Shown piece by piece: positions 1 to 10,013 of a stretch of 64,000 nucleotides of DNA (the first letter of the stretch is position 1; every line of letters starts with the position of its first letter). The stretch spans positions 149,545,148 through 149,609,147 of the forward strand of contig NC_053040.3 of NCBI RefSeq assembly GCF_002575655.3, given 5' to 3'. The stretch comes from Aegilops tauschii subsp. strangulata. Taxonomy: Eukaryota > Streptophyta > Magnoliopsida > Poales > Poaceae. The notes below the pieces were generated by a model. The model was not told the DNA's origin. It searched no databases and worked only from the letters and a program-made list of their open reading frames with translations. The translations under genes were made by a program, and so were the position numbers.

Positions 1-743
1 CGCGGATGGGGGAAGCGTCCAGTCTCCACCACCCCGCCGCACCAACGGGCACAACCACGGCGACGACGCCCGCTCTGGAGCGAGTCGTGACCCTCTGACC
101 GCGCCTGTTACAGGCGCAACCACTGGGCGCTCACCTCGCCCTGAACAAGGCGAGCAAGCCGAAGCGCCGAACGGGGTCGCTGATCCCCGAGCGCAGCCCA
201 CTCATCAGCAAAACGCCCTAGCAACCGATCCACGGCGGCGTGATCACGGCGATGCCCCTGCTGGTACCCCCAGGAGTCGAGCAATGTTACAATCTGCCTC
301 GTCGGCTATGCCGAGCACAACTACGGAAGGCATGGCACAGGCCCAACTTCTACTAAGATTTCCGCCAGCTGCTGATCAGATGGATGAGTGGAGGGCCACC
401 ATCCAGAGCTGGAGCCATCACGACGCCCGCAGACGATGATAGCAGCTCGAGCTGCTGGCCGCGTTGAGGGTGCCGCACTAACGGTTCAATCCCCTCCGTG
501 ACAGCAAACCCAGAGGCAGCAACCAGGGCAGGACGACCCTGAGCCCGATGAAGCTTCGATGGCCTCGTCTGATCCACGAGCCCGTCGAGTTCAGCGGCTG
601 GTGCTGGAAGATCAGCGGAGGGAAGATGCGCGTGTCACTATAGAGCGGCGCTGGGTGACCCGCCGCCAATCCGACAGGCGCAATGGCCCAGACGTCGACG
701 AACCCGTGCCTAGTGAGGGCGGGTACTTGCCTTTCAAGGTTGG

Positions 744-1620
744 GTGCCCTGCCTTCGCGAGTTGCGGCAAGTCCGTTGGGCATCTTCTCGCATTTTCAAA
801 CCAGAACTACCAGAGAAGTATGATGGAAAGCTGAACCTGATAGAGTTCTTGAGCATCTACACAATTGTCATTCAAGCCGCCGGGGGCAGGGATGAGAAAG
901 TGTTTGCTAACTACTTCCCTTTGGTGCTCAAGTCAAATGTGAGGTCATGGCCGATGCACCTGTCGGAGAACTCCATCTCATCATGGGCTGACCTATGCAA
1001 CGAGTTTGTTGGCGCCTTCACGGGCGGCCATCAAGAGCCAGGACGCCCCAGTGATCTACAAGTCCTTCCACAGAAGGAAGGGGAGAGCTTGCGAAAGTAT
1101 ATGCAGAGATTCGGTCGAGTGCACCGCAACATTCCAGAGATACACCCAACATCGGCGATTGTTGCGTTCCATTCAAACATGCGCAATAGGAGGACACGTT
1201 CTAAGATGAACGTCCGGCTGCCCAAAACCGTCAATGAGATGTATACCTTGGCGGACAAGTGCGCTCGTGCTGAAGAGGGAGGCAACTTCCTGGAGAGGAG
1301 GAAGGAGCCGAGATTGATTCGGACGACGAAGACGAGGCCACTGGCTCAAAGAAGAAGGGGCATAAGCGCAACAAGAAGCGCAAGGAAAAGACAGTACTGG
1401 CCATTGAGGGTTCTGGCAATACTAGTACCTGCAATAAAGCCAAAACCGAAGCCCCCGGCAAGGAAGCTGCAGTGTGCACTGATTGCCGAGAGGCTGCGGC
1501 AGCGGAGAAAGCTGGAAATTTGATGGGCCTTACTGCAAAATCCACCACACCAAAGGTCATGATCTCCAAGTGTGTCATCAAGTTGAGTAGCTTGTCAAAA
1601 GCAGAAAGCCAAATATGAGA
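744..1620 (+). pseudogene. gag remnant of the Tat-type gypsy element
   Basis: Gag would form the virus-like particle that packages element RNA. The frame open to 1523 contains a retrotransposon gag domain: FKPELPEKYDG near 798-830, then SISSWADLCNEFVGAF and a Lys/Arg-rich stretch ending with LADKCARAEEG. From about 1516 a different frame gives a zinc-knuckle-like segment, CKIHHTKGHDLQVC, followed by a TAG stop near 1588 and then a Lys/Arg/Gly-rich tail. The domain order is right for gag but needs at least one frame change and contains a stop, so the gene is dead. The start at 744 only marks the open frame; the true N-terminus lies upstream. Confidence 0.8.
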
Positions 1621-1889
1621 AGCGTGACAAGGAGAGAGACCAAGAAGGTGCTGGCGGGAAGGGCCGTGGCGGCAGAGGAGGCCGCCGCGGCAAGACCCCT
1701 TAGCAAAAAGAGAAACCTGCTAGAGGCCCAGAAAATAAGGAAGGTGATGATGAAAGTGATGAAGGGGACAAAGAGGAAACCAGTGAGCAAGAATTCCAGA
1801 AAGCAACTGAGGCCCTATGCATTGATGGAGGTGCGTCCTTGCACTCCTCCCACCGCCAACTCAAGCAGTGGGCTTGAAAAGTCAATGTC

Positions 1890-2520
1890 GTGGAGCGAGC
1901 TGCGGATTCCCAGAAGCCACTCAAATGGTCCCGCATGCCTATCATCTTTGATGAAGAGGACCGCCCCGACCGTACCACTACGGTAGGGTGCTTGCTGTTG
2001 TTGGTCTCACCAACAATACGCAACCTCAAAGTCACAAAGATGTTAGTTGACGGTGGGGCTGGGCTGAATCTAATCTCTCCTAAGGTGGCCAGCAAGTTGC
2101 AAATATTAGATGAAGAGCTCAAGGTCACTGGCACGTTCCAAGGAATCAACCCCGACAGGAGTCGTCCTAAGGGGAAGATTACACTACCAGTGACTTTTTT
2201 CGGAGAACTGAATTACCGGACTGAGAAGGTTGTGTTTGACATTGTTGATCTTCCTCTCCCCTACAATGGGATCCTTGGGCGCCCAACTTTGCAAAATTCA
2301 TGGCAGCATCCCACTATGCTTACAATACCTTGAAGATGCCTGGGCCGATGGGCGTCATCTCTATCCCGCCAAACAAGAAAGACGCAATCATATGCGTGGA
2401 TAAGATGTACCGAGACGCGATAGTTGATGAAGTCACCGAGGCTGCAACTCCCGCCAAGGAAGCAAAGAAGGAAAAGAAAGCTATCAGAGACGCCGGCAAG
2501 GAATCTGGGAAGCACACCTC
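1890..2520 (+). pseudogene. aspartic protease remnant of the Tat-type gypsy element
   Basis: The frame 1890-2333 carries the retropepsin-like signature LVDGGAGLNLIS (aspartate at about 2049) and downstream YNGILGRP, the flap and C-terminal motifs of a plant gypsy protease. DGGA replaces the usual D-S/T-G, which several plant gypsy groups share. After 2333 the reading moves to another frame (from about 2300), which continues with Tyr-, Lys- and Glu-rich linker sequence toward the reverse transcriptase. The protease would cleave the gag-pol polyprotein, but this frameshift separates it from pol. Family assignment is strong; activity is not expected. Confidence 0.8.
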
Positions 2521-2709
2521 TCCGAAGTGTGCTGCACCTGTTGATGACTTGCCGGAAAGTTCCACTAGTAAGAGACCCAAGATTGCTACACCTGATGTGA
2601 AGAAGGTCCCGGCAAGGCAGGATGGCACTACAGTACGTTTACCATCAGCGCTGCCCTTAATGACAAATAGGAAAGCGCGCTCATTGCCTTCCTGCGGGCG
2701 AATGTTGAT

Positions 2710-3974
2710 GTGTTTGCTTGGAAACCATCTGACATTCCCGGCGTTCCCAGGAAGGTAATCGAGCACCACCTAGTTGTCTGCCCTCATGCTCGGGCCGTCA
2801 AGCAGAAGGTCAGAAAGCAAGCTTTGGAGCGGCAACAGTTTATTGCCGAGGAGATCAAGAAGCTCAAGGCAGCTAGTTTAGTCAGGGGTGTTTTGCATCC
2901 AACATGGTTAGCCAACCCAGTGGTAGTGTGCAAGACGAATGGGAAATGGAGGCTTTGCATAGACTTCACAGATCTAAACAAGGCATGCCCAAAGGACCCA
3001 TTCCCCTTGTCGCGCATCAATCAGATTGTGGACTCCACTTCTGGGTGTGATTTGCTTTCCTTTTTGGACGCCTACTCCGGATACCATCAGATATTTATGT
3101 CCAATGAAGACGAGGAGAAGACCGCATTCATAACCCCCTGTGGCACGTACTGCTTCGTACGGATGCCCTTCGGGTTAAAGAGCACTGGATCCACTTTTGC
3201 AAGGGTAGTGCAAATTGGGTTTGAACCTCAGCTGCACAGGAATATAGAAGCCTACATGCATGATATAGTGGTCAAGACCAAGGATAGATCAACGCTCATT
3301 CAGGACTTGGAAGAAACCTTTGCAAACCTGCGCAAGATCAACCTGAAGTTGAACCCTGAGAAATGTGTGTTTGGCGTTCCCTCCGGCAAGCTACTTGGCT
3401 TCGAGGTCAACCCCGACAAGATCCAAGCAATCGAGCAGATACAAGCACCCAAGACCGTCAAGGATGTGAGGCGCTTAACTGGATGTGTTGCCACACTGAG
3501 AAGGTTCATTTCCAAGTCTGCCGAGCGTGCCCTACCGTTCTTCAAGATTTTGAAGAAGGCAAGGCCAATGAAGTGGACCCCGAAGGCCGAAGCAGCGTTG
3601 CGGGACTTGAAAGCCTATCTTTCCTCTGCCCCCACTCTGGTTGCGCCTAAACCACAAGAGTCATTGCTGCTATACCTAGCGGCGACTAATCATGTGGTTA
3701 GTGCAGCACTAGTGGCGCAGCGGGAAGTAAACGAAGAATCAGCCACAACTACGGTCCTCCCGGGAAAAGAAGCTAAACCGGCCGCGACAAGGTTGGACAC
3801 AAACCAAGTTGAGGAAGAACAGGTTGGCAAGATCAGTTCTGGAGTCGCGGCAAAGAAGAAAGTGGTGCAGCGGACAGTCTACTTTGTCAGCTCTCTGTTG
3901 CAGGGGGCTAGGTCGAGGTACTCTGGAGTGCAAAAGCTAATCTTCGGCCTCATCATGGCCTCAAGGAAGCTGCG
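2710..3974 (+). pseudogene. reverse transcriptase and partial RNase H, gypsy type
   Basis: A long open frame contains the gypsy reverse transcriptase blocks in order: CIDFTDLNKACPKDPFPL (about 2956), FLDAYSGYHQI (about 3061), MPFGLKSTGSTF (about 3163) and the catalytic site at 3253-3264. That site reads Y-M-H-D instead of Y-V/M-D-D, so one of the two essential aspartates is lost. The connection region and the beginning of an RNase H-like domain follow (KWTPKAEAALRDL, about 3571). The frame remains open past 3974, but those residues come from the inserted LTR. The enzyme would copy element RNA to DNA; the histidine change and the missing integrase make this copy inactive. Confidence 0.9.
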
Positions 3975-4588
3975 TGATATGTCTCCAACGTATCTATACT
4001 TTTTGATTGTTCCATGCCATTATATTATCTATCTTGGATGTTTTATATGCTTTTTATATGATTTTTGGGACTAACCTATTAACCTAGAGCCCAGTGTCAG
4101 TTTTCTGTTTTTTCCTTGTTTTTGAGTTTTGCAGAAAAGGAATATCAAACAGAGTCCAATTGAGCTGAAAATTTACGGTGATTTTTTATGAACCAGAAGG
4201 AGCCCCCAAAGAAAAAGAGTTGGGCCAGAAGAGCCACGAGGCCTCCACAAGGGTGGAGGGCGTGCCCTACCCCAAAGAAAAAGAGTTGGGCCAGAAGAGC
4301 CACGAGGCCTCCACAAGGGTGGAGGGCGCGCCCTACCCCCCCGGGCGCGCCCTCCGACCTTGTGGTTGACTCGTGGACCCCCCTGACTTGTTCCCGACGC
4401 CAAAAGTTCCTATAAATATAGAAACCCCTAGAAATAAACCTAGATCGGGAGTTTTGCCACTGCATGCCTCTATAGCCACCAAAAACCAATCGCGGCCCTG
4501 TTCCGGCACCTTGCCGGAGGGGGAAATCATCACCGGTGGCCATCTTCATCATCCCGACGCTCTTCATGATGAGGAAGGAGTAGTTCAC
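3975..4588 (+). repeat. LTR segment 1 of the outer Athila-type element
   Basis: This is the 5' portion of the LTR. It starts with TGATATGTCTCCAACG inside the reverse transcriptase/RNase H frame of the older element and ends at the CACTA target site ...TAGTTCAC. It contains GC-rich palindromic CCACGAG/GGCGCGCC blocks and a TATAAATA-like sequence near 4411 that may be its promoter. Open frames across it in both directions are by-products of the repeats and not genes. Confidence 0.85.
4208..4339 (+). repeat. 66-bp tandem duplication inside the LTR
   Basis: Two adjacent copies (4208-4273 and 4274-4339) begin AAAGAAAAAGAGTTGGGCC and differ at one clear base (GGGCGTGCC versus GGGCGCGCC). They duplicate the GC-rich block just upstream of the TATA-like sequence, a position where promoter-proximal elements would lie. 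An effect on promoter strength is only a possibility. Confidence 0.85.
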
Positions 4589-5040
4589 CACTGGTACACA
4601 TCGGTGCTAAACAAACGGTTTTTAACCCCTTTCTGCGACGACATTTGGAACCGTCGCCAAGTGAGTGTGGGCGATAGGGGGGTCCTTCCCACACGACCCA
4701 TAAACCATTGGGGATATGCCCTCCTGGCACACACGCTCGGCAAAATGAGGTCGTGTGCGACCGGCGAGCACTCAAATACAGAGATACGTACAGTACTGCT
4801 CAAAAAAATTATACAGGCGAAATCATTTCCGGCCGTAAGTACATCCCACACAGTCAGTCATCACTAAACGTTTCCGTTCGTATATACATCCCACACAGTC
4901 ACTACAAGGAAAATGTTTGTGCAAGGTGGCATAACGCAAACAGTTTTGAAGAGAATGTCGTGTGTGATTGTTCATTGATCCAACACGGTTTATTCCTAGA
5001 AACTGTGTGCGTTGCCTGAGGTCATCGCCCATGGTGTTTT
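4589..5040 (+). repeat. left terminal and subterminal region of the CACTA element
   Basis: This region contains the terminal CACTGG and repeated short motifs such as ACATCCCACACAGTC (about 4844 and 4886), CGCAAACAGTTT (about 4935) and AAACTGTGTGCG (about 4999). The same motifs recur at the right end. Subterminal repeats of CACTA elements are binding sites for the element-encoded TNPA-type protein. A second CACTACAAGG at 4900 resembles another terminus but has no matching TSD. Confidence 0.7.
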
Positions 5041-5311
5041 CTCATTAACCGTTTGCAATAGGAAAACCCAATTAGCAAGCTAATTGACCAATTAGTGGGC
5101 TAATTGCCCTATTATTAATAATCCATTTACTAATCTAATTGACATTCATATTAAGCACATAATATATTCCATTTCCATATTAAGGAAGCATGATTTCATA
5201 ATTGAAATACATCGGAGTACAACATGATATAGCTTCAGCACTCAGCTACCCCATTACACAACTACACCAGCAGCAAGTTTCACATACATCTAGAACCTTT
5301 CGAAATTAGCA

Positions 5312-5663
5312 TCATAGACGGTACATAGAGAGATGCATCTCATCTGGAAAACTGCTGAAGCGGAAGGCGAATATTGAGCCTTCATTCATGTTGAAGGTCT
5401 TTGCAACTTTAGGCCAGTGCCTGTGGATGATTGACCGTCCATCCTTCGACCTCTTCAGGAACACTTCAATATTGAACTGTGGGTGTTGTATGAAAAATTT
5501 CCTTGCCTCCTGACCACAGAGGTGGTTTGAGAGGTAATCATCAGTGAACCATGAAAACAAGGATGTGCATAAATATCTTCTCTATATTGGAAACGGGGCA
5601 AAGGAATAAAAAAGGGCAAGGTATAATAGTTAGTACCATCTTGTAAACCTCAGTGCTTCCCAT
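5312..5663 (-). pseudogene. B3-like DNA-binding domain gene fragment captured by the CACTA element
   Basis: On the minus strand an ATG at 5663 opens a 9-codon exon (MGSTEVYKM) ending at 5637. A GT...AG intron of about 55 bp (5636-5582) follows, then an in-frame exon from 5581 to a stop at 5312. The product would be about 98 residues. Its C-terminal half reads GRSIIHRHWPKVAK, then NMNEGSIFAFRF and MHLSMYRL, the pattern of a plant B3 domain (REM-like): Trp-x-x-Val/Phe, then an Asn-x-x-x-Glu-Gly turn and an alternating final strand. B3 domains bind DNA in the nucleus. The N-terminal half of the domain is weak or missing, so this is probably a captured fragment. A possible upstream splice acceptor (TTGCAG, about 5677) hints at more exons. 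The domain was assigned by eye. Confidence 0.45.
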
Positions 5664-5769
5664 TGTTTCCCTGCAACACATATAAGGTAGTTAGTCATCA
5701 GGTTAAGTAAGGGTTCACATGCTATCAGTAAAATATGTTGATGAAAAATAAGCACATTGCAGATTCATC

Positions 5770-6600
5770 AGATTAATTCAAGCCACATGGAAAACCCATT
5801 TATCCAAACCAGGCATGATTAAGAACTAGGAAATATATCACTTGTATATGTTTCTCATGTATTAAGTGCAGCCAAATTCGATTTATTCCTCACATGGTAT
5901 ACAATAACAGAATGCAGCCACAACAATTGAACATCACATTGCAGAATTGAACCAAACAGTTAACTAAACACCACAACAAATGAACCAAATGTTAACTGAG
6001 CACCACATTGCACAATATAACATACTCCTAATAGAAGATCAGATAGTTAACCAAACCAAGCATGCTTAACAACTTGGAAATATAGCAATTGTATTTGTTT
6101 ATCATGTATTTAGTATAGCCAAATTTGATTTATTCCTCACATGGTATACAATAACAGAATGCAGCCACAACAATTGAACATCGCATTGCAGAATTGAACC
6201 AAGCAGTTAACTAAACACCACAACAAATGAACAAAATGTTAACTGAGCATCACATTGCACAATATAACATACTCCTAATAGAAGATCAGACAGTTAACCA
6301 AACCAAGCATGCTTAACAACTTGGAAATATAGCAATTGTATTTGTTTCTCATGTATTTAGTACAGCCAAATTCGATTTATTCCTCACATGGTATACAATA
6401 ACAGAATGCGGCCACAACAATTGAACATCGCATTGCAGAATTGAACCAAGTAGTTAACTAAACACCACAACAAGTGAACCAAGCCACAACAAATGAACCA
6501 AGTAGTTAACTAAACACCAATTGAACAATATAACATACTCCTAGTAGAAGATCAGACAGTTAACCAAACCAAGCATGCTTAACAACTTGGAAATATTGCA
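5770..6600. repeat. tandem array, about 248-bp unit, 3-4 copies
   Basis: The landmark AACCAAGCATGCTTAACAAC (first copy degenerate) recurs near 5807, 6054, 6302 and 6567, giving spacings of about 247, 248 and 265 bp. Other shared blocks are CCTCACATGGTATACAATAAC and CATTGCAGAATTGAACCAA. The copies are AT-rich and non-coding and differ by small indels. The last unit is truncated and merges into AT-rich DNA. Confidence 0.8.
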
Positions 6601-8987
6601 CCCCTGAAGAATTGAACATCACATTTGCAGAATTGAACCAAGTAGTTAATTGAACACCACATTGCACGACATATAGAACATATACACTATAGCAGAAGAT
6701 TGCATGGTAAAAGTAGATAGCACAATTCACTAGAACTAGATGATACCCCGTGCGTTGCTGCAGGCCAGAAATGCGAAGATCCATATTCATACAACTATAG
6801 AGACAAAACAATTAAAGATATTGAGCAACATGGGAATATAAAGAAAAATATTTTCTGGGTGCCTTGTGGATTGCTGCAGACTCAAAAAGAATACCATACA
6901 TATGTCTTAGATACATAGGAAACAATTCTATGATTCCAGATAAACAAAGTGGTTCAAATACTGAATAAATGTGGCTCGGTGTTAATTTCTCTTGATTCAT
7001 CGCACCCTCCATATCAAAAATCGTTCTTGTCAATTGAAAGTTTTCTGTTATCTACAAAGAAAATAAAGTTTTGGTTAGAAACTTGGAATTGATACAAATA
7101 ACAACAATAATTAATTTGGAACTGCATGATTGATGCAAGCGCAAATAAATCACCCGCATAAGAAACTATGAGATAAAATTAGTCCTGATCCCTAGTACTC
7201 CAGGTGAAATATCATCCTCATCAATAATGTGAACAATTTTTATTATGTATAAAAAGGGAAGTTCATTTAGATACTTGGAATCATCATAGCCAACTGCATA
7301 CTTTAAACAATGTGGAATTGACTTAATAACAACAATCATGCATATATTATATGTTAGTATTATTAAAAAACTAAGTAAAACTAACTAAAGCACGACATAC
7401 CCTAAAGCATTGAGAAATTACATTGAACACCAAAATTGCACATAGAACCTCCAACAAATTAGTGAGAAAAAAGTATTAATTCAGTTAAAGGGTTTTACAA
7501 AAAAATAATGAATGGGTGGCCATGTTGGCTGCAAGGAACTGCAGGCAAAATAATCCCTCTGCTGCACAGAGACATATATATTATCAAATAGCAATCAAAC
7601 ACATGTGTAAGACAAATGAATTTTTAAACTCACACTGTATAATCTATAATGATATATATTGACTTAGACCCAGATGAAAGAGCATCTTCATTGCTGAAAA
7701 GGCATGAGAAATTAAAAGACATGTATTTGCAATCAAACACTTGCATGAGACAAATGAAAAAAAAATCATAATCACATGTATAGTCTAAACTGATATCTGC
7801 TACTTCATAACAGGGAGTATCTTATGTCCTAGTGAAAGAGCATCTCCATGAAATCCATGTGGGAGCACATGGAGCTCATAACCTGGACCTGACTGTCTGA
7901 TGCATGTGATGCAGATTGCAGAATAGGGACTGGGAAGTGACCGGAAAGGAAGAATCAGAACGACCGACCAAACAGAAGCAGTTTAACGATGTTATTCGAA
8001 TGTCAGCGCGGAGGTGCTAACCTGATAAGCTGATGTGCTAGCACCAAAGGTGGAGTCCGTTGAAATCCGATTTGATTGTGTCAGATTCCCCACTTCTCCT
8101 TGTCGTTGATGGCGGCCGCTGGAGCGCGGATGCATCTCAACGGTTGTGCGTTCATCGAAGATCTTGGATTCTGGGCGTCTGGTAATGGAACGGCGACCCA
8201 TCCTGTGTTCCCACAATCAGAGAGACATCGGATGTGAATCTAGGAAAACCAACTAGCGTGAGGGAGGCGGTTCGGAGCAGAGCAACGGCTTGCACAACGA
8301 TGTGTCTTCCCCGGCGATGTGGGTGGTCGGCAACGGAACCGCGAGCACTGACCGGAGGGGCATCGGAAAGAGGCAAACCAGTGATGGTGCGGGGGGAATC
8401 CTCTAGGAGAATCGTATCACACACGGGTTTGTAGACGCGGGGGCAATGGCCGCACAATTTAATATAGCTTTTTCTTCCCGTAACGGAGGGCGACGTAATG
8501 AGGGGCGATTAATGGTGCGATTTCATGTGCAATTGCGTTGCGTCTGGGATAGGTTCGCTCGCGGCAGCGGAAGAGATAGCGGCAGGGATGACAGTCATAG
8601 CGGAGAAGATGAACGTGAGCGAAATACTGCGGCGGCTGACACCCATGGGGTATACAACCCACATACCACATATTGACTTGATAGCGTAGAAAAAACCAAC
8701 GGGCTACACAGCCCACGCTACTCATCTTGGGCAGCCCATTTCCACTAATAGGCGGTTTCGTACAGCCCAAGCGCTGGAAACGGGAACGCAGCGAGAGTCA
8801 GTGCATAGACATCTGATTGCGTCCATACTTGATCCAATGGCCAACAATAACTGCGGTGACGTGGCTGCGCGAGAAGGTAAGAAAATCAGCTAGTGGGTGG
8901 CTCCTATTTAGATATAGAAGATTTGTTATGGAAAGGCATTAGCTAGCAAACTGAACATGGGTCCTTATAGTGAGCTAATAAGACAAG
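6601..8987. other. AT-rich CACTA interior with a GC-richer island, no recognised gene
   Basis: From 6601 to about 7970 the DNA is AT-rich with no convincing coding frame. From about 7980 to 8660 composition becomes GC-richer, and short minus-strand frames occur (8152-8457, 101 residues; 7992-8216, 74 residues). They may be part of a first exon or leader of a captured gene that runs leftward toward the B3-like fragment, but no motif supports this. I see nothing recognisable in 8660-8987. Confidence 0.4.
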
Positions 8988-9488
8988 CTACTCCTCATTG
9001 TCGGAGATATCGATGACGATTGGCTCCTTGGACATGGAAGAGGGCGAGGCCTCCTCATTGTGGGTGCCCTCGTTGTAGTGGTGAGTTGCCTGAGCCACTC
9101 CGGGCACCAACCTGCTGGCTCTCGAGATGAGGTAAGCACGCGCACGCTGAGTAAACACCTCGTAGTCTTCGTCGAAGGCACCGACGGTGGCCTTGAGAAA
9201 ACACCATGAACTGTCGTTTAAAGCAGCCAACCGCGTCACGGCGTCGACGCGCGAGGCGTCAATGGTGGCCTCGACGGCGAGGTGCTCCTCCAAGATCTGG
9301 GGGTCGACACGAATGGCAGCCATCACGACCTCATCCGCGCGTGCGACTGTGATTTGCTTCTCCGCTGCCAAATGCTCCTTGAGGTCCTGGCTATACTGCA
9401 TGCACCATGGCTTAGGCCGGCGCTTATTTGGTGGAGGGGTCGGTGATTTGGGTGGAAGGTGTCGCGCTCGCGCCGAAGGTCGGGGCAT
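8988..9488 (-). CDS. hypothetical protein, 166 residues, SUMO-interaction-like C-terminus
   Basis: An intact minus-strand frame runs from ATG at 9488 to a stop at 8988. I do not recognise the family. Residues 1-30 are Arg/Pro-rich and basic (PPPNKRRPKPW). The middle is predicted largely helical, with two imperfectly repeated segments (LKEHLAAEKQITVARADEV and LEEHLAVEATIDASRVDAV, about 37-75). The C-terminus is acidic and ends EPIVIDISDNEE, a hydrophobic core followed by acidic residues as in SUMO-interacting motifs. Local GC content is much higher than the surrounding CACTA interior, and the upstream 170 bp (9489-9660) is GC- and GGA-rich like a 5' leader. It is probably a captured or element-specific gene. 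Expression is unknown. Confidence 0.5.
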   Translation of the reverse strand: MPRPSARARHLPPKSPTPPPNKRRPKPWCMQYSQDLKEHLAAEKQITVARADEVVMAAIRVDPQILEEHLAVEATIDASRVDAVTRLAALNDSSWCFLKATVGAFDEDYEVFTQRARAYLISRASRLVPGVAQATHHYNEGTHNEEASPSSMSKEPIVIDISDNEE

Positions 9489-10013
9489 GTGGGATGTGGA
9501 AGGAGGAGGAGGATGGGGGTCGGGAGTGGATTACCTGCCTGGATAGGCGAGGCCGAGCAGCGTGAAGGAGGGTCGCCGGCGAGGAGGCGGCGGTGCTACA
9601 AGCAAGGAGTGAAGGTTTCAACTTGGAAAGGAAGGCGGAAACGGGGGAAATGTGGCTTTTGGTAAGGGGGAGGGGCGGGGAGGTAGATATTTCCGCGCAA
9701 GCCGAAAATTTGGAATCGCTTCAGCGAAAAAACTAGCGCGCAAAGTGTCATCAGACACGGTCCCTTATTCAGAGCGGGCTGTGGACTGTAGCCGTCGCAC
9801 CTTCTCGCGTAAGCCGTATGCGTACTATACTCCAACGGTGCTCCAAGATATTTTGTGGTGCATCTCACATGGTTGGTTATAATAAACTGTGTGGGATCTA
9901 CTTGATTTTTCGTCTTGATTTGAATTACATAATGGGGTCACAGTGGCCATGGATGGTGTTTGAATTGCTAGACCTTTTATCTGCAGTGATCCTAAAAGAA
10001 TTGGAATTATTCA
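9489..10013. other. leader/upstream region of the 166-residue gene, otherwise unassigned
   Basis: 9489-9660 is purine-rich on the plus strand and could be the 5' leader of the minus-strand gene. 9660-10013 holds no convincing gene and leads into the tandem array. No clear TATA box was identified for the minus-strand gene. Confidence 0.35.

Larger units (their letters stand above)
1..3974 (+). mobile_element. Tat-type Ty3/gypsy internal region, left-truncated and interrupted
   Basis: The stretch reads as gag, protease, then reverse transcriptase and the start of RNase H on the plus strand, the order of a Ty3/gypsy pol. Positions 1-743 are GC-rich and hold fragments of the gag N-terminal region without one open frame. 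No 5' LTR is visible, so the element starts left of the window. The coding sequence stops abruptly at 3974, where another LTR begins with TGATATGTCTCC. Coding is broken by several frameshifts and stops, so this is a dead copy. Placement in the Tat group rests on the DGGAG protease motif and the style of the reverse transcriptase and is inference. Confidence 0.85.

Noticed and set aside
4145..4591. Minus-strand 148-codon frame with Gly/Pro-rich repeats
   Set aside because: It is an effect of the 66-bp tandem duplication in the LTR.
4900..4910. CACTACAAGG as the left end of the CACTA element
   Set aside because: The preceding bases (AGT) do not match the CAC after 15396, while 4589 gives a perfect TSD and a clean empty-site join.
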